The position numbers were made by a program, and so were the translations under genes. A stretch of DNA of 64,000 nucleotides, from NCBI GenBank assembly GCA_944322725.1, contig CALUPU010000005.1, forward strand, positions 78,342 through 142,341, written 5' to 3'. Shown piece after piece: positions 52,925-60,911 of this stretch (its first letter is position 1; every line of letters starts with the position of its first letter). The notes under the pieces were generated by a model. The model was not told the DNA's origin, searched no databases, and saw nothing but the letters and a program-made list of their open reading frames with translations. The DNA comes from Candidatus Gastranaerophilales bacterium (GTDB taxonomy: Bacteria > Cyanobacteriota > Vampirovibrionia > Gastranaerophilales > Gastranaerophilaceae).

Positions 52925-53089
52925 TTATGTTAGATGCATCATAGCCTTATTTGCTACTGCTATCATCTGCATCGTTTTCCAGAAATCCTCCGGGTCAAGT
53001 GATGATCGGTTTTCAAGGTTTACAGTCACCTTCTCGGCATACATTTTTGCTAGTTTTTGATCTATTGCGTTGTTTGGACACAGTGACAT
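52925..53089 (-). CDS. Small 54-residue protein, unknown
   Basis: A short minus-strand frame from ATG 53089 to TAA 52925, with AGAGG about 11 nt upstream. The protein begins MSLCPNNAIDQKLAKMYAEK and ends NKAMMHLT; it is charged at first and Met/Ala-rich later, with an amphipathic helix (DPEDFWKTMQMIAVANKAM). A strand-specific terminator lies 74 nt downstream, which supports a real transcript. No family recognised. Confidence 0.5.
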   Translation of the reverse strand: MSLCPNNAIDQKLAKMYAEKVTVNLENRSSLDPEDFWKTMQMIAVANKAMMHLT

Positions 53090-53227
53090 CTTTTAATAAC
53101 CTCTTGTTTTTTATAACACTTACATATATATAAAGTATTTAAAAAGTATATAATTTCAAAGTTTGTGTCTTTTGTTACATTAGTTAACATTTTTGTTAAT
53201 ATAATAATATATATGGAGTTTGAGGGT

Positions 53228-53800
53228 ATGAATAATTTTGATAAGAATACATGTGTATTTTGTTCTTGTACAGCAGACAGCATAAATAATGTATTTGATA
53301 TTTCACCGGCTCTGCATTTTATTGCGCAGGCATGCGGGATGAAAGTTGTTTTGGATGATACAGAGCAGGATTGCATTATCTTACATGGTGCTGCTTCTAT
53401 TGAACAGGCGGAAGTTTTAATAAGTCAGTACAATCAAAACAGCATAAAACGCGCTATGACAGTATATGCTTCTAATCCTGCCATCGATGCAATCAGTGTG
53501 TGTTCAGAGACATCAATTTTTGAATTAAAAGACGGTGAAATTCAAAAATATACTGTTGCGCCTGAACAATTCGGCATAAAGCGTGCACAGATTCTCGCAC
53601 TTCGCGGTGCAACAGAAGAATATAACAGAAACCTGTTAAATGATATTTTTAAGGGAAAAATTAAAGACGCGAAGCTTGATTTTATAGCATTAAATGCAGG
53701 TTTTATGCTTTATATGGCAGGTGCTGCTAAGAATCCTTTGAATGGAATAATCAAAGCCTATGCTGTAATAAAGCAGATAGGAAAGTCTCTGCCGCAGTAA
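53228..53800 (+). CDS. TrpD-like protein lacking the PRPP site (degenerate)
   Basis: A 190-residue protein whose second half follows the C-terminal domain of anthranilate phosphoribosyltransferase: SIKRAMTVYASNPAIDAISV, TSIFELKDGEIQKYTVAPEQFGIKRAQILALRGATEEYNRNLL, LDFIALNAGFMLYMAGAA. The N-terminal part resembles only the ISPALHFIAQACGMKVV piece of TrpD. The PRPP-binding GTGGD and the region around it are missing; full TrpD is about 340 residues. So it is probably not a working transferase, but a relic or a protein with a new role. GGAG precedes the ATG. Confidence 0.65.
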   Translation: MNNFDKNTCVFCSCTADSINNVFDISPALHFIAQACGMKVVLDDTEQDCIILHGAASIEQAEVLISQYNQNSIKRAMTVYASNPAIDAISVCSETSIFELKDGEIQKYTVAPEQFGIKRAQILALRGATEEYNRNLLNDIFKGKIKDAKLDFIALNAGFMLYMAGAAKNPLNGIIKAYAVIKQIGKSLPQ

Positions 53801-53828
53801 TTGAATTGGTTTTTCTGTAAAATAACAT

Positions 53829-53930
53829 AAAAAAAAGCCGTCCATTGAGGCCGGCTACTAGACTTGGGGAGGAGGTTTGTTTGACCTTTCGGTCTAACAA
53901 TATTGTTATCGGCACATGGATTTGAAAACT
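53829..53930 (-). ncRNA. Candidate small RNA with C-rich loop
   Basis: Minus strand, downstream of mtnA. In order: AACAATATTGTT, a GACC-GAAA-GGTC hairpin (GNRA loop), an unpaired AACCTCCTCCCC stretch complementary to Shine-Dalgarno sequences, AGTCTAGT (the complement of 53857-53864), and a terminator hairpin (AGCCGGCC/GGACGGCT with one mismatch) followed by eight T. The 5' end is not defined. C-rich segments next to a terminator are typical of sRNAs that block ribosome binding; this is inference. Confidence 0.4.
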
Positions 53931-53972
53931 TTAGGAATATCATCTATATGGTTTACAAAAATTAATATATAA

Positions 53973-54004
53973 AAAAAACGGCGATAACTTTATCGCCGTT
54001 TTTT
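53973..54004. terminator. Terminator of mtnA
   Basis: AAAACGGCGATA, short loop, TATCGCCGTTTT with A and T runs on both sides. On the minus strand it lies 17 nt past the mtnA stop. Confidence 0.88.
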
Positions 54005-54021
54005 GTTATTAAATCAAATGT

Positions 54022-55086
54022 TTACAGCGCGAATGCTTTTTTAATTGATTCGTTGTAAGGCGGATATAAAACGCCTTTTTCCGTAATTATGCCTTTGATT
54101 AATGAAGCGGGTGTCACATCAAAACCGGGATTTATTACTTTAACACCTTCTGCGCATATACTTTTGCCGTTTATGTGAGTAACTTCTTCATGGCTTCTTT
54201 CTTCAATAGGTATTTCCTTGCCCGACTCAATGGAAGTATCAATAGTGGATAATGGCGCTGCAATGTAGAAAGGTACATTATGGTAGTTTGCAACAATGGC
54301 AAGGTTGTATGTACCTATTTTGTTTGCCGTGTCTCCGTTAGCAGCAATTCTGTCCGCCCCGACAACGACCATGTCTATCATTCCTTTTTCCATAAAGTAT
54401 CCGCTCATCCCGTCTGTAATAAGCGTTACCGGAATGTTATCCATAACAAGTTCAAATGTAGTGATTCTTGCACCCTGCTGACGTGGTCTTGTTTCGTCGG
54501 CAAATACCTGAACAGTATTGTCTTTTGCAAAAGCTGAACGTACCACACCGAGAGCAGTTCCGTATCCTACCGTGGCAAGTGCGCCTGCATTGCAGTGCGT
54601 GAGGATTGTTGCACCTTTTTTAGGTACAAGTTCCGCACCGTAGTCACCGATTTTTTTATTAATTTCTATATCTTCGTTTTCCAGTTTTATGCCGTGTTCA
54701 ATCAGCATTTGAACCATTTCATCCACGGTTTTCCCGCTGTTTTTTATATGGTCAAACTGTTTGTCTACAGCCCACATGAGGTTAACGGCAGTGGGTCTGG
54801 AACTTTTTAAATATTCAGCCTTTTTTCTTAGTTGAGTAAGAAACTCATCGCTGTTTTGGGTTTTAGACGCAATCTCAAGCGCTGCAAGAGCCATACCATG
54901 TGCGCCTGCTATGCCGATTGCCGGTGCACCTCTTACAATCATTGTTTTTATTGCATCATACATATCATCAGAGGTCGAAATATCAACGAGTTTGTATTCA
55001 TAAGGCACAACAAGCTGATCAACCATTCTGGATACATTTTTGTCTTTAATCCATTCAATAGTCTTAATTTTTGATTTAAAATCCAT
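54022..55086 (-). CDS. mtnA: S-methyl-5-thioribose-1-phosphate isomerase
   Basis: Converts methylthioribose-1-phosphate to methylthioribulose-1-phosphate in methionine salvage. The 354-residue eIF-2B-like protein has APAIGIAGAHGMALAAL, the catalytic Cys in ILTHCNAGALATVGYGTALG, and the Asp in VVVGADRIAANGDTANKIGTYNLA, with RPRQQGARIT near the active site. Related ribose-1,5-bisphosphate isomerases exist, but the motifs fit MtnA. AGGAAAG precedes the ATG. The next salvage genes are not in the window. Confidence 0.93.
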   Translation of the reverse strand: MDFKSKIKTIEWIKDKNVSRMVDQLVVPYEYKLVDISTSDDMYDAIKTMIVRGAPAIGIAGAHGMALAALEIASKTQNSDEFLTQLRKKAEYLKSSRPTAVNLMWAVDKQFDHIKNSGKTVDEMVQMLIEHGIKLENEDIEINKKIGDYGAELVPKKGATILTHCNAGALATVGYGTALGVVRSAFAKDNTVQVFADETRPRQQGARITTFELVMDNIPVTLITDGMSGYFMEKGMIDMVVVGADRIAANGDTANKIGTYNLAIVANYHNVPFYIAAPLSTIDTSIESGKEIPIEERSHEEVTHINGKSICAEGVKVINPGFDVTPASLIKGIITEKGVLYPPYNESIKKAFAL

Positions 55087-55093
55087 AACTTTC

Positions 55094-55570
55094 CTATTCC
55101 TGTATGTCTATGTCTGTTTTTGATTCTTCGGGTTTCGGCTCAATCTGATTGTATATGTACATTGTGACAAGTCCTGAAAACGCATTCATTAATGCGGAAA
55201 GGATTGCAACAAAGAATACCATCATTATTAAAACAAAGAAGCCTGAACGGAACAAAAGGCTTACACCCAGATAGTATGAGCCTTTGTAAATAAAGCCGAT
55301 AATTGTGGCAAGCGGTACAAATGATACAGAGAAAGCAACAAAAGAAATAAATCCGATTATTGCACCGTACATAGCACCCTGTCTGATGTCGAGAATACCT
55401 ATCATTTCAAGTTTTTTCATATAAACAAGAACAATCGGTGCAGCAAGCACAAAAAGAGCAAAGAATGAAATATTGCTGACAAACGGGATTATGGTTAAAA
55501 CCCCGAGTATCAAGCCAAGTACACTTGACAGCATTGCCATTTGTTTTAATAATAATTTTTTTATTTCCAT
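55094..55570 (-). CDS. Membrane protein, unknown function
   Basis: A 158-residue protein with four predicted membrane helices (about 10-30, 34-52, 68-92, 108-140) and an acidic tail (EPKPEESKTDIDIQE). The start is ATG 55570, with GAGG 7 nt upstream; an in-frame TTG at 55582 overlaps the SD. It is in a row with ruvC (19 nt upstream) and mtnA (7 nt downstream). Not recognised; the DUF4199-like layout of small four-helix proteins is only a resemblance. Confidence 0.75.
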   Translation of the reverse strand: MEIKKLLLKQMAMLSSVLGLILGVLTIIPFVSNISFFALFVLAAPIVLVYMKKLEMIGILDIRQGAMYGAIIGFISFVAFSVSFVPLATIIGFIYKGSYYLGVSLLFRSGFFVLIMMVFFVAILSALMNAFSGLVTMYIYNQIEPKPEESKTDIDIQE

Positions 55571-55589
55571 AATATACCTCAAAGTTTAA

Positions 55590-56090
55590 TTATACAGCGT
55601 ATTGTGCAAGGCTGCATTCTGCATTTCTTGCATGGCATACGGCAATGGCAATAGAGTCTACTGTGTCATCCAACTTTGGCCAGTTTTTGCCGTTTTTGTC
55701 CACCATTTTTTCTACGGCTTGCGCAACTTCTTCTTTAGAAGCTCTGCCATAGCCTGTTATAGTTTGTTTTACCACAATCGGGGTGTATTCAACAGCACCA
55801 ATAGAGTACTTTTCCAGTGTCATCATAATGACACCTCTTGCCTGAGCAACAGGAATAATTGTTTTTTGATTTTTGAAAAAATACAGCTTTTCAACACCGG
55901 CAGTGTCAGGATTGTATTGTTTGATAATCTCTTCCAAATCCTGAGAGATTTCGTATAATCTGCCTGCATCTGTTTTGTTTTTGTCTGTTTGAATCGAACC
56001 TGAACTTACAAGCGTATAGACACCGTCCACAGCATCTATTATGCTGTAGCCGACAATTGCTATCCCAGGATCTATCCCCAATATTCTCAT
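55590..56090 (-). CDS. ruvC: Holliday junction resolvase RuvC
   Basis: Endonuclease that cuts Holliday junctions with RuvA and RuvB. The 166-residue RNase H-fold protein has the catalytic acids in LGIDPGIAIVGY (Asp-6), GVEKLYFFKNQKT, and the C-terminal LDDTVDSIAIAVCH. No SD; TATAAT at 56098-56103 ends 7 nt before the ATG, a leaderless arrangement. Confidence 0.95.
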   Translation of the reverse strand: MRILGIDPGIAIVGYSIIDAVDGVYTLVSSGSIQTDKNKTDAGRLYEISQDLEEIIKQYNPDTAGVEKLYFFKNQKTIIPVAQARGVIMMTLEKYSIGAVEYTPIVVKQTITGYGRASKEEVAQAVEKMVDKNGKNWPKLDDTVDSIAIAVCHARNAECSLAQYAV

Positions 56091-56097
56091 GACATCA

Positions 56098-56103
56098 ATT
56101 ATA
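56098..56103 (-). promoter_or_regulatory. -10 box of ruvC, leaderless arrangement
   Basis: TATAAT on the minus strand, with 7 nt between it and the ruvC ATG. No SD is present. Confidence 0.5.
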
Positions 56104-56235
56104 GACTATACAAACATAAACACAAACTCTTATTATTTTGAAATATTTAGCCCTGTGTCAGCTTGAACGGGTGATTAAAGTTCTTTGAAACCATGTCATT
56201 GTAAAGCAGCAAATACTCTTATAAGGAATAATGAC

Positions 56236-57249
56236 ATGACTAAAATTGTATATTTTGACGTTCAAGATGACGAAAAAGACTTTTTAAAACAAAACAATGA
56301 AAATAAATATGAATATTATTTGACGGAAAAATCTTTAAATGACCTGTCTGAACTTCCTCAGGAATATAAAGATGCACAGATTATCTCTGTTTTTACAACT
56401 TCACGTGTTGGCAAAGAAGTTCTGTCGCAATTTTCTAATCTTCAGCTTATTGCCCTGCGCTCTGTGGGGTTTAATCATATTGACCTTGATTATTGCAGCG
56501 AGCACAGTATAGTAGTGGAAAATACTCCAAACTACGGGAACAAAAGCGTTGCAGAATTTGCAATTGCTCTTTTACTTGATGTGTGCAGAAAAGTTACAAA
56601 ATCATATATAGAGTACAAAGAGATGAATGTTAATGTGCAATCCCTTATAGGGCAGGAGTTGGGCGGCAAAACAATAGGGATTGTAGGTCTGGGGGCAATC
56701 GGCTCCGAGTTTGCGAGATTGGCTTACGGTTTTGATATGAATATACTCGGCTTTGACCTGCACCAAAAGCAGGAACTTATAGAAAACTACCGTGTCAAAT
56801 ACGCTGATTTTGATACACTGTTAAAAGAATCGGATTTTATTTCACTTCATGCCCCATTGACCAAAGATAATTATCACATGTTTGACGAAGCTGCGTTTAA
56901 AAAAATGAAACCAACAGCAATACTTATAAATACTGCACGCGGTGAACACATTGAAACACAGGCTCTTTATAATGCTCTTAGCAGAAAGGAAATTGCAGGA
57001 GCCGGACTGGATGTTCTCGAAAGCGAAGAAACCATATCTGATACGGATTATCTGGTTGATATTAACAGGCTAAATGAATGTGCTTTAAAACAAACAATCC
57101 TTAATACCCGTTTGCAGCAGCTTCCAAATGTAATAATAACTCCTCATATTGCCTATAATACAAAAGAAGCAATACAAAGAATTCTTGATACAACAATGTC
57201 TAATATTAAGGCATTTTTGGATGGTGTTGTTGAAAATAATGTGAATTAA
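56236..57249 (+). CDS. D-2-hydroxyacid dehydrogenase (D-lactate dehydrogenase-like)
   Basis: A 337-residue NAD-dependent dehydrogenase. Blocks: IALRSVGFNHIDLDYCSEHSIVVENTPNYGNKSVAEFAIALLLD, the Rossmann motif GIVGLGAIGSEFARLAYGF, the catalytic Arg in LINTARGEHIET, Glu in AGLDVLESEE and His in IITPHIAYNT. The pattern fits D-lactate dehydrogenase, which would make or use D-lactate in fermentation; other 2-keto acids are possible. The start is ATG 56236, with AAGGA upstream; an earlier ATG at 56185 lacks this. Confidence 0.9.
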   Translation: MTKIVYFDVQDDEKDFLKQNNENKYEYYLTEKSLNDLSELPQEYKDAQIISVFTTSRVGKEVLSQFSNLQLIALRSVGFNHIDLDYCSEHSIVVENTPNYGNKSVAEFAIALLLDVCRKVTKSYIEYKEMNVNVQSLIGQELGGKTIGIVGLGAIGSEFARLAYGFDMNILGFDLHQKQELIENYRVKYADFDTLLKESDFISLHAPLTKDNYHMFDEAAFKKMKPTAILINTARGEHIETQALYNALSRKEIAGAGLDVLESEETISDTDYLVDINRLNECALKQTILNTRLQQLPNVIITPHIAYNTKEAIQRILDTTMSNIKAFLDGVVENNVN

Positions 57250-57378
57250 AAAATTGAAAAGACTGTATAATTAATTAAATATTACGCATCTGTAAGATTT
57301 AGCGCCGAATCATTTGTATTCATATTTTGTTCATGATAATGTTCTTTTACACGTAAAAAACCATAAAGGAGCAAAAAA

Positions 57379-57675
57379 TTGAGAAAATACGAATTACTTA
57401 CAATTATCAAGCCTAATATGGATGCTGAAGAAGCTGATAAAGTTATAGCTAAAATTGAAGAAAGCATTAAAGCTTTAGGCGGAAGCGTTACTTCTGTAGA
57501 TAAAATGGGCAGAAAAAAACTCGCTCATGATATCCAGAATTTCAGAGACGGTCACTATGTTGCACAAAAACTTGAATTGGATCCTGCTAAGGTTGCTGAA
57601 TTCAAAAGACAATTGAGTCTTAACGAAAACATTTTAAGAACAATGTTTATGGAAGAATCAAAAGTAAGCGCATAG
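57379..57675 (+). CDS. rpsF: 30S ribosomal protein S6
   Basis: 98 residues, RRKYELLTIIKPNMDAEE at the start (initial residue from a TTG codon) and DKMGRKKLAHDIQNFRDGHYV in the middle, both typical of S6. AAGGAG is 6 nt before the TTG. First gene of the rpsF-ssb-rpsR operon; TATAAT at 57266-57271 is a possible -10. Confidence 0.95.
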   Translation: MRKYELLTIIKPNMDAEEADKVIAKIEESIKALGGSVTSVDKMGRKKLAHDIQNFRDGHYVAQKLELDPAKVAEFKRQLSLNENILRTMFMEESKVSA

Positions 57676-57697
57676 TCAAAGAAAGTCAGGAGTAAAG

Positions 57698-58099
57698 ATG
57701 AGCCTAGCAAAAGCAGTTATATCAGGAACAGTATACAGAGCGCCCGAAAAGCGTTTTACATCTAACAATGTGCCTATTTCGGCATTTGCTATGAACATAT
57801 CTGAAACTGAAGAAACACTGGTTAGAATAATTGCTAAAGGCAACCTTGCCCAGACTGTTGAAGAAACAGTTCAAAAAGGCGACAGAGTGGTTGTTGAAGG
57901 CAGACTTCAAAACAATACAGTCAAAAATGAAGACGGTTCTGAAAGAAGAATTGTCGAAATCGATGCTTATGCATTGGAAAAACTGGCAGGAAGTTCTAAC
58001 AACGCTCCTTCTGCCAAAGCGTCGCCCGATACGCTTGTACAATTCGGGCAGACCGATTTCTCAGACGACTTGATTGGCGAGGACGAAATTCCGTTCTAA
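57698..58099 (+). CDS. ssb: Single-stranded DNA-binding protein
   Basis: 133 residues with one OB-fold (SLAKAVISGTVYRAPEKRF, ISAFAMNI, EETVQKGDRVVVEGRLQ) and the acidic tail DDLIGEDEIPF that recruits repair and replication partners. AGGAG precedes the ATG. Shorter than E. coli SSB (178) because the linker is short. Confidence 0.93.
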   Translation: MSLAKAVISGTVYRAPEKRFTSNNVPISAFAMNISETEETLVRIIAKGNLAQTVEETVQKGDRVVVEGRLQNNTVKNEDGSERRIVEIDAYALEKLAGSSNNAPSAKASPDTLVQFGQTDFSDDLIGEDEIPF

Positions 58100-58140
58100 T
58101 TTATTATCAAGTTAGTTCAGGCAAGGACTCCGGATAAAAG

Positions 58141-58196
58141 GTGACTAAATGTCACGTTTTGTATGGAGGTAGGCAAAGTCAGTAACGAAGTTACTG
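58141..58196 (+). promoter_or_regulatory. Structured spacer between ssb and rpsR
   Basis: Two hairpins: GTGAC TAAAT GTCAC (58141-58155) and CAGTAAC GAA GTTACTG (58180-58196). CAAGTTAGTT is repeated at both ends of the spacer (around 58109 and 58231). It could be a processing or autoregulatory site; S6:S18 binds its own mRNA in other bacteria, but the known motif usually lies before rpsF. Confidence 0.35.
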
Positions 58197-58288
58197 CGTG
58201 CCGTAAAGAAATTAAAAGCCTTGCTCAGTTCAAGTTAGTTTGGGCGCAAAAGCTATTAGTTACAAAACAAACAGAAAAGGAAAAAACA

Positions 58289-58519
58289 ATGGCAAGACCA
58301 CAAATCGACAAAAACAAAAGAAAAAGCTGCAACTTCTGTGCAGATAAAGTAGAAGTTATTGACTACAAAGATGCTCAAAAAATCAGAAGATACTTAACAG
58401 AAGCAGGAAAAATTCTTCCGAGAAGAATTACCGGAACATGTGCAAAACACCAGAGAATGCTTGCTAAAGCTGTAAAAAAAGCAAGAGAAGCTGCTTTAAT
58501 CAACTATGTATACGACTAA
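58289..58519 (+). CDS. rpsR: 30S ribosomal protein S18
   Basis: 76 residues, starting at ATG 58289 after AAAGGA; a longer frame starts in the structured spacer and is not used. [61 protein letters not shown] is typical S18, including the Cys residues of the zinc-type version. Confidence 0.95.
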   Translation: MARPQIDKNKRKSCNFCADKVEVIDYKDAQKIRRYLTEAGKILPRRITGTCAKHQRMLAKAVKKAREAALINYVYD

Positions 58520-58538
58520 TAATTAATATATAGTAAAT

Positions 58539-58572
58539 AAAAAAGACTCCTTATTATAAGGAGTCTTTTTTT
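58539..58572. terminator. Bidirectional terminator, rpsR and cca
   Basis: AAAAGACTCCTTA, loop TTA, TAAGGAGTCTTTT, 13-bp stem with A and T runs. It serves rpsR on the plus strand and the end of cca on the minus strand. Confidence 0.9.
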
Positions 58573-59977
58573 ATAGTTTTATATTTTTTATAAAATTGAC
58601 AGCTTCTTCTTTTGTGTTTACCTCGGAGGAAATCTGCGCCTCTTTCAGTTTTTCAATAATCTCTCCAAGTTTGGGCGAAGCTTCTATATTTAATATCTGC
58701 ATAATCTCTTTGCCGTCAAGAAGCTTGGGCAAAGGTGCAAGTTTGCTTTTTTCCTCAAGATATCTTTTAAGCAATCTGTCGAGCCCGTTAATATTTTTGT
58801 CAATCATCTCCTGTGTTATATCCGGTCCAAGTGCCGACATTCTGTCAGCGTATGCGACTGCTATGAGGTCTATAACCTCATCTTCCATCTTTCTGTAAAA
58901 ACGAAGATACGCCTTGTCTGATGCCTCTTCTGCTGTCACTACACCTGCAGGGTAAATGTGGTTTTTAATTATTTTTTGTATGTAAGCAATCTGTTTTTTT
59001 GAAAATTTCAATTTTTTTAAGGTTGGAACAATTATTTTTGCACCTTCCGTATCATGCATAATAAATCTGTGACGTCCTGTATCAGGCTCAATCTGCCATG
59101 TAGAAGGTTTTCCCGCATCATGCAAAAAAGCTCCGAGTTTGAGATATGCAAGCCTTTTTTGCCCGCAGAAAAACTCTGAATCACAGTGCTCTTTGACCTC
59201 ATCGCAAGCTTTGTCATAAAAACACTGAACCTGCTTTACTGTTTCTATTGAATGTTCCAGCAAGTCCAGATGGTGATGAGAGTTTTTCGGTACTTTTCGC
59301 ATTTGTGTTACTTCAGGAAACAGCAGGTCTAAAATTTTGTAATCATTAAGTCCATGCAGTGTTTCAACTACATTTTTGCCGCCAAAAAGCTTTACAAGTT
59401 CAATATTTATGCGTTCTTTAGCGGTTTTGTTTAACAGACAGGCATGCTCTTTTGCAATTATTTTTAAATTATCAGACAGCTTAAATCCAAGCGTGCTCTG
59501 GAATCTGAAAGCACGCAGTATCCTGATAGGGTCATCAAGAATATTTTCCGTTGAAATCTCTCTGATTACACCTTTTTTGATGTCTTTAATACCATTTGTG
59601 ACATCAATCAAGCTGTCTTTTCTTATATCATAAGCCAGCGCATTTATAGTAAAATCCCTGCGTTTGAGGTCATCTTCTATACAGTCTCCAGTGCAGTCTG
59701 CTATGTCTATATAGTTTACCTTGTCTTTAAAAACAACCCTGTATATCCTGTTAACTTTATCGAGTTCTATAAAATATCCGTTAATGTTGTCTGCAAATTC
59801 TTTTGAAAGATTTTGAGCAGTACCTTTGTCCGTGACTATGTCAATGTCGCAGCTTTTTTTATCCAGCATAATGTCTCTTAAGAATCCGCCAACAATATAG
59901 GCATGCTCATCTCTGCTGTGAAAAAAAGCCTTTAGTTCTGATATTAACGGGTTTTTAATTAATTCATCTTTAATCAT
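58571..59977 (-). CDS. cca: CCA-adding enzyme / tRNA nucleotidyltransferase with HD domain
   Basis: Adds or repairs the 3' CCA of tRNA. Both tRNA genes here lack an encoded CCA, so such an enzyme is needed. 468 residues: the class II nucleotidyltransferase motif IVGGFLRDIMLDKKSCDIDIVTDKG (residues 28-52), RDFTINALAYD, LDDPIRILRAFRF, and an HD phosphohydrolase domain (LGAFLHDAGKPSTWQ). Its start overlaps rsmE by 8 nt. CC-adding or A-adding variants cannot be excluded. Confidence 0.88.
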   Translation of the reverse strand: MIKDELIKNPLISELKAFFHSRDEHAYIVGGFLRDIMLDKKSCDIDIVTDKGTAQNLSKEFADNINGYFIELDKVNRIYRVVFKDKVNYIDIADCTGDCIEDDLKRRDFTINALAYDIRKDSLIDVTNGIKDIKKGVIREISTENILDDPIRILRAFRFQSTLGFKLSDNLKIIAKEHACLLNKTAKERINIELVKLFGGKNVVETLHGLNDYKILDLLFPEVTQMRKVPKNSHHHLDLLEHSIETVKQVQCFYDKACDEVKEHCDSEFFCGQKRLAYLKLGAFLHDAGKPSTWQIEPDTGRHRFIMHDTEGAKIIVPTLKKLKFSKKQIAYIQKIIKNHIYPAGVVTAEEASDKAYLRFYRKMEDEVIDLIAVAYADRMSALGPDITQEMIDKNINGLDRLLKRYLEEKSKLAPLPKLLDGKEIMQILNIEASPKLGEIIEKLKEAQISSEVNTKEEAVNFIKNIKL

Positions 59978-60710
59978 TTTCCAACTCGTATATTATGTTT
60001 GATAAAGAGCATATTACAGCTGTTTCCGCACGAAGTATAAGCTTCCCGAGGCTTACTTTATGTACATTGTCATGCTCTTGCAAAAGCTTAAGTTCTGCTG
60101 CACTAAATCCGCCTTCAGGTCCTATTATAACAGCAATTCTCGGATTTGATTCCAGGTCGATATTTTTCAGGCATGCTTTTAAAGATGTTGTCATGTCTCT
60201 TTCGACACATGCTATTTTTATATCAAAATCAGGACTGTTTAATATTTCTTGAAGAGTGCTTCTGGCTTGTATTTTCGGAAAATCAATCCTTTCGCACTGC
60301 TTTACAGCTTCATTGGCAATTTTTTGCCACTTATCAAGCTTAGAATCAGCAACAGACGGCTTTATGACACTGTTATCCGTTATTATGGGAATAATTCCCT
60401 TTACGCCGAGTTCGGTTGCTTTTTGCATGACAAAGTTCTGAGCATCTGTTTTTAATACACTTTGTACAAGAAATAAGTCTAAATCAAGGCAGTGATTAGA
60501 TTTTGATACTTCTATAACTTTAGTTGTAATTGACTTTGAATCAATATTTTTTACCACAACTTTGTATTGAATCCTGTTTTCATCGACCAGCAGAAGGGTT
60601 TCGCCGATTTTGGCTCTCAAAACCTTTGCAATATGGTGAAAATTTTCTTTGTCTGAAATGGTTGCTATATCTTGTTTTATGTCATTTGATGAAATGAAGA
60701 AGTGCGGCAT
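59970..60710 (-). CDS. rsmE: 16S rRNA m3U1498 methyltransferase
   Basis: A 246-residue SPOUT methyltransferase. N-terminal PUA-like domain (HHIAKVLRAKIGETLLLVDEN), then QSVLKTDAQNFVMQKATELGVKGIIP, EQCERIDFPKI-like IANEAVKQCERIDFP, and the knot IIGPEGGFSAAELKLL and VSLGKLILRAETAVICSLSNI. AAGGA precedes the ATG. In an operon with cca. Confidence 0.93.
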   Translation of the reverse strand: MPHFFISSNDIKQDIATISDKENFHHIAKVLRAKIGETLLLVDENRIQYKVVVKNIDSKSITTKVIEVSKSNHCLDLDLFLVQSVLKTDAQNFVMQKATELGVKGIIPIITDNSVIKPSVADSKLDKWQKIANEAVKQCERIDFPKIQARSTLQEILNSPDFDIKIACVERDMTTSLKACLKNIDLESNPRIAVIIGPEGGFSAAELKLLQEHDNVHKVSLGKLILRAETAVICSLSNIIYELEND

Positions 60711-60837
60711 CAGCTGGTTTCCTTGGTTTTTCTACATCATATGGAGGATTTGTTATACTTAAGTATAATACCAGTAAAATCTTTTATTAACAATACTTTT
60801 GGGCACTTTTTTGTCCCAAAAACGTCAAAAACTATAC

Positions 60838-60865
60838 TAAAGTATGAAAGCCTGTCGTTCGATAT
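60838..60865 (+). promoter_or_regulatory. Sigma-28-type flagellin promoter
   Basis: TAAAGTAT (60838-60845), 12-nt spacer, TTCGATAT (60858-60865). This fits the FliA consensus TAAAGTTT-N11-GCCGATAA at 7 of 8 and 5 of 8 positions. It lies 46 nt before the flagellin ATG. A 7-bp hairpin (TTTTGGG/CCCAAAA) lies just upstream. Confidence 0.65.
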
Positions 60866-60911
60866 AAGGAGTGTTCACAGAGTTAGTAGAAAGAGAGAAA
60901 GAGAGAACGAC

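Noticed and set aside
53758..53943. Minus-strand frame of 61 residues in the candidate sRNA
   Set aside because: It has no SD and reads through the terminator hairpin; the RNA reading is better supported.
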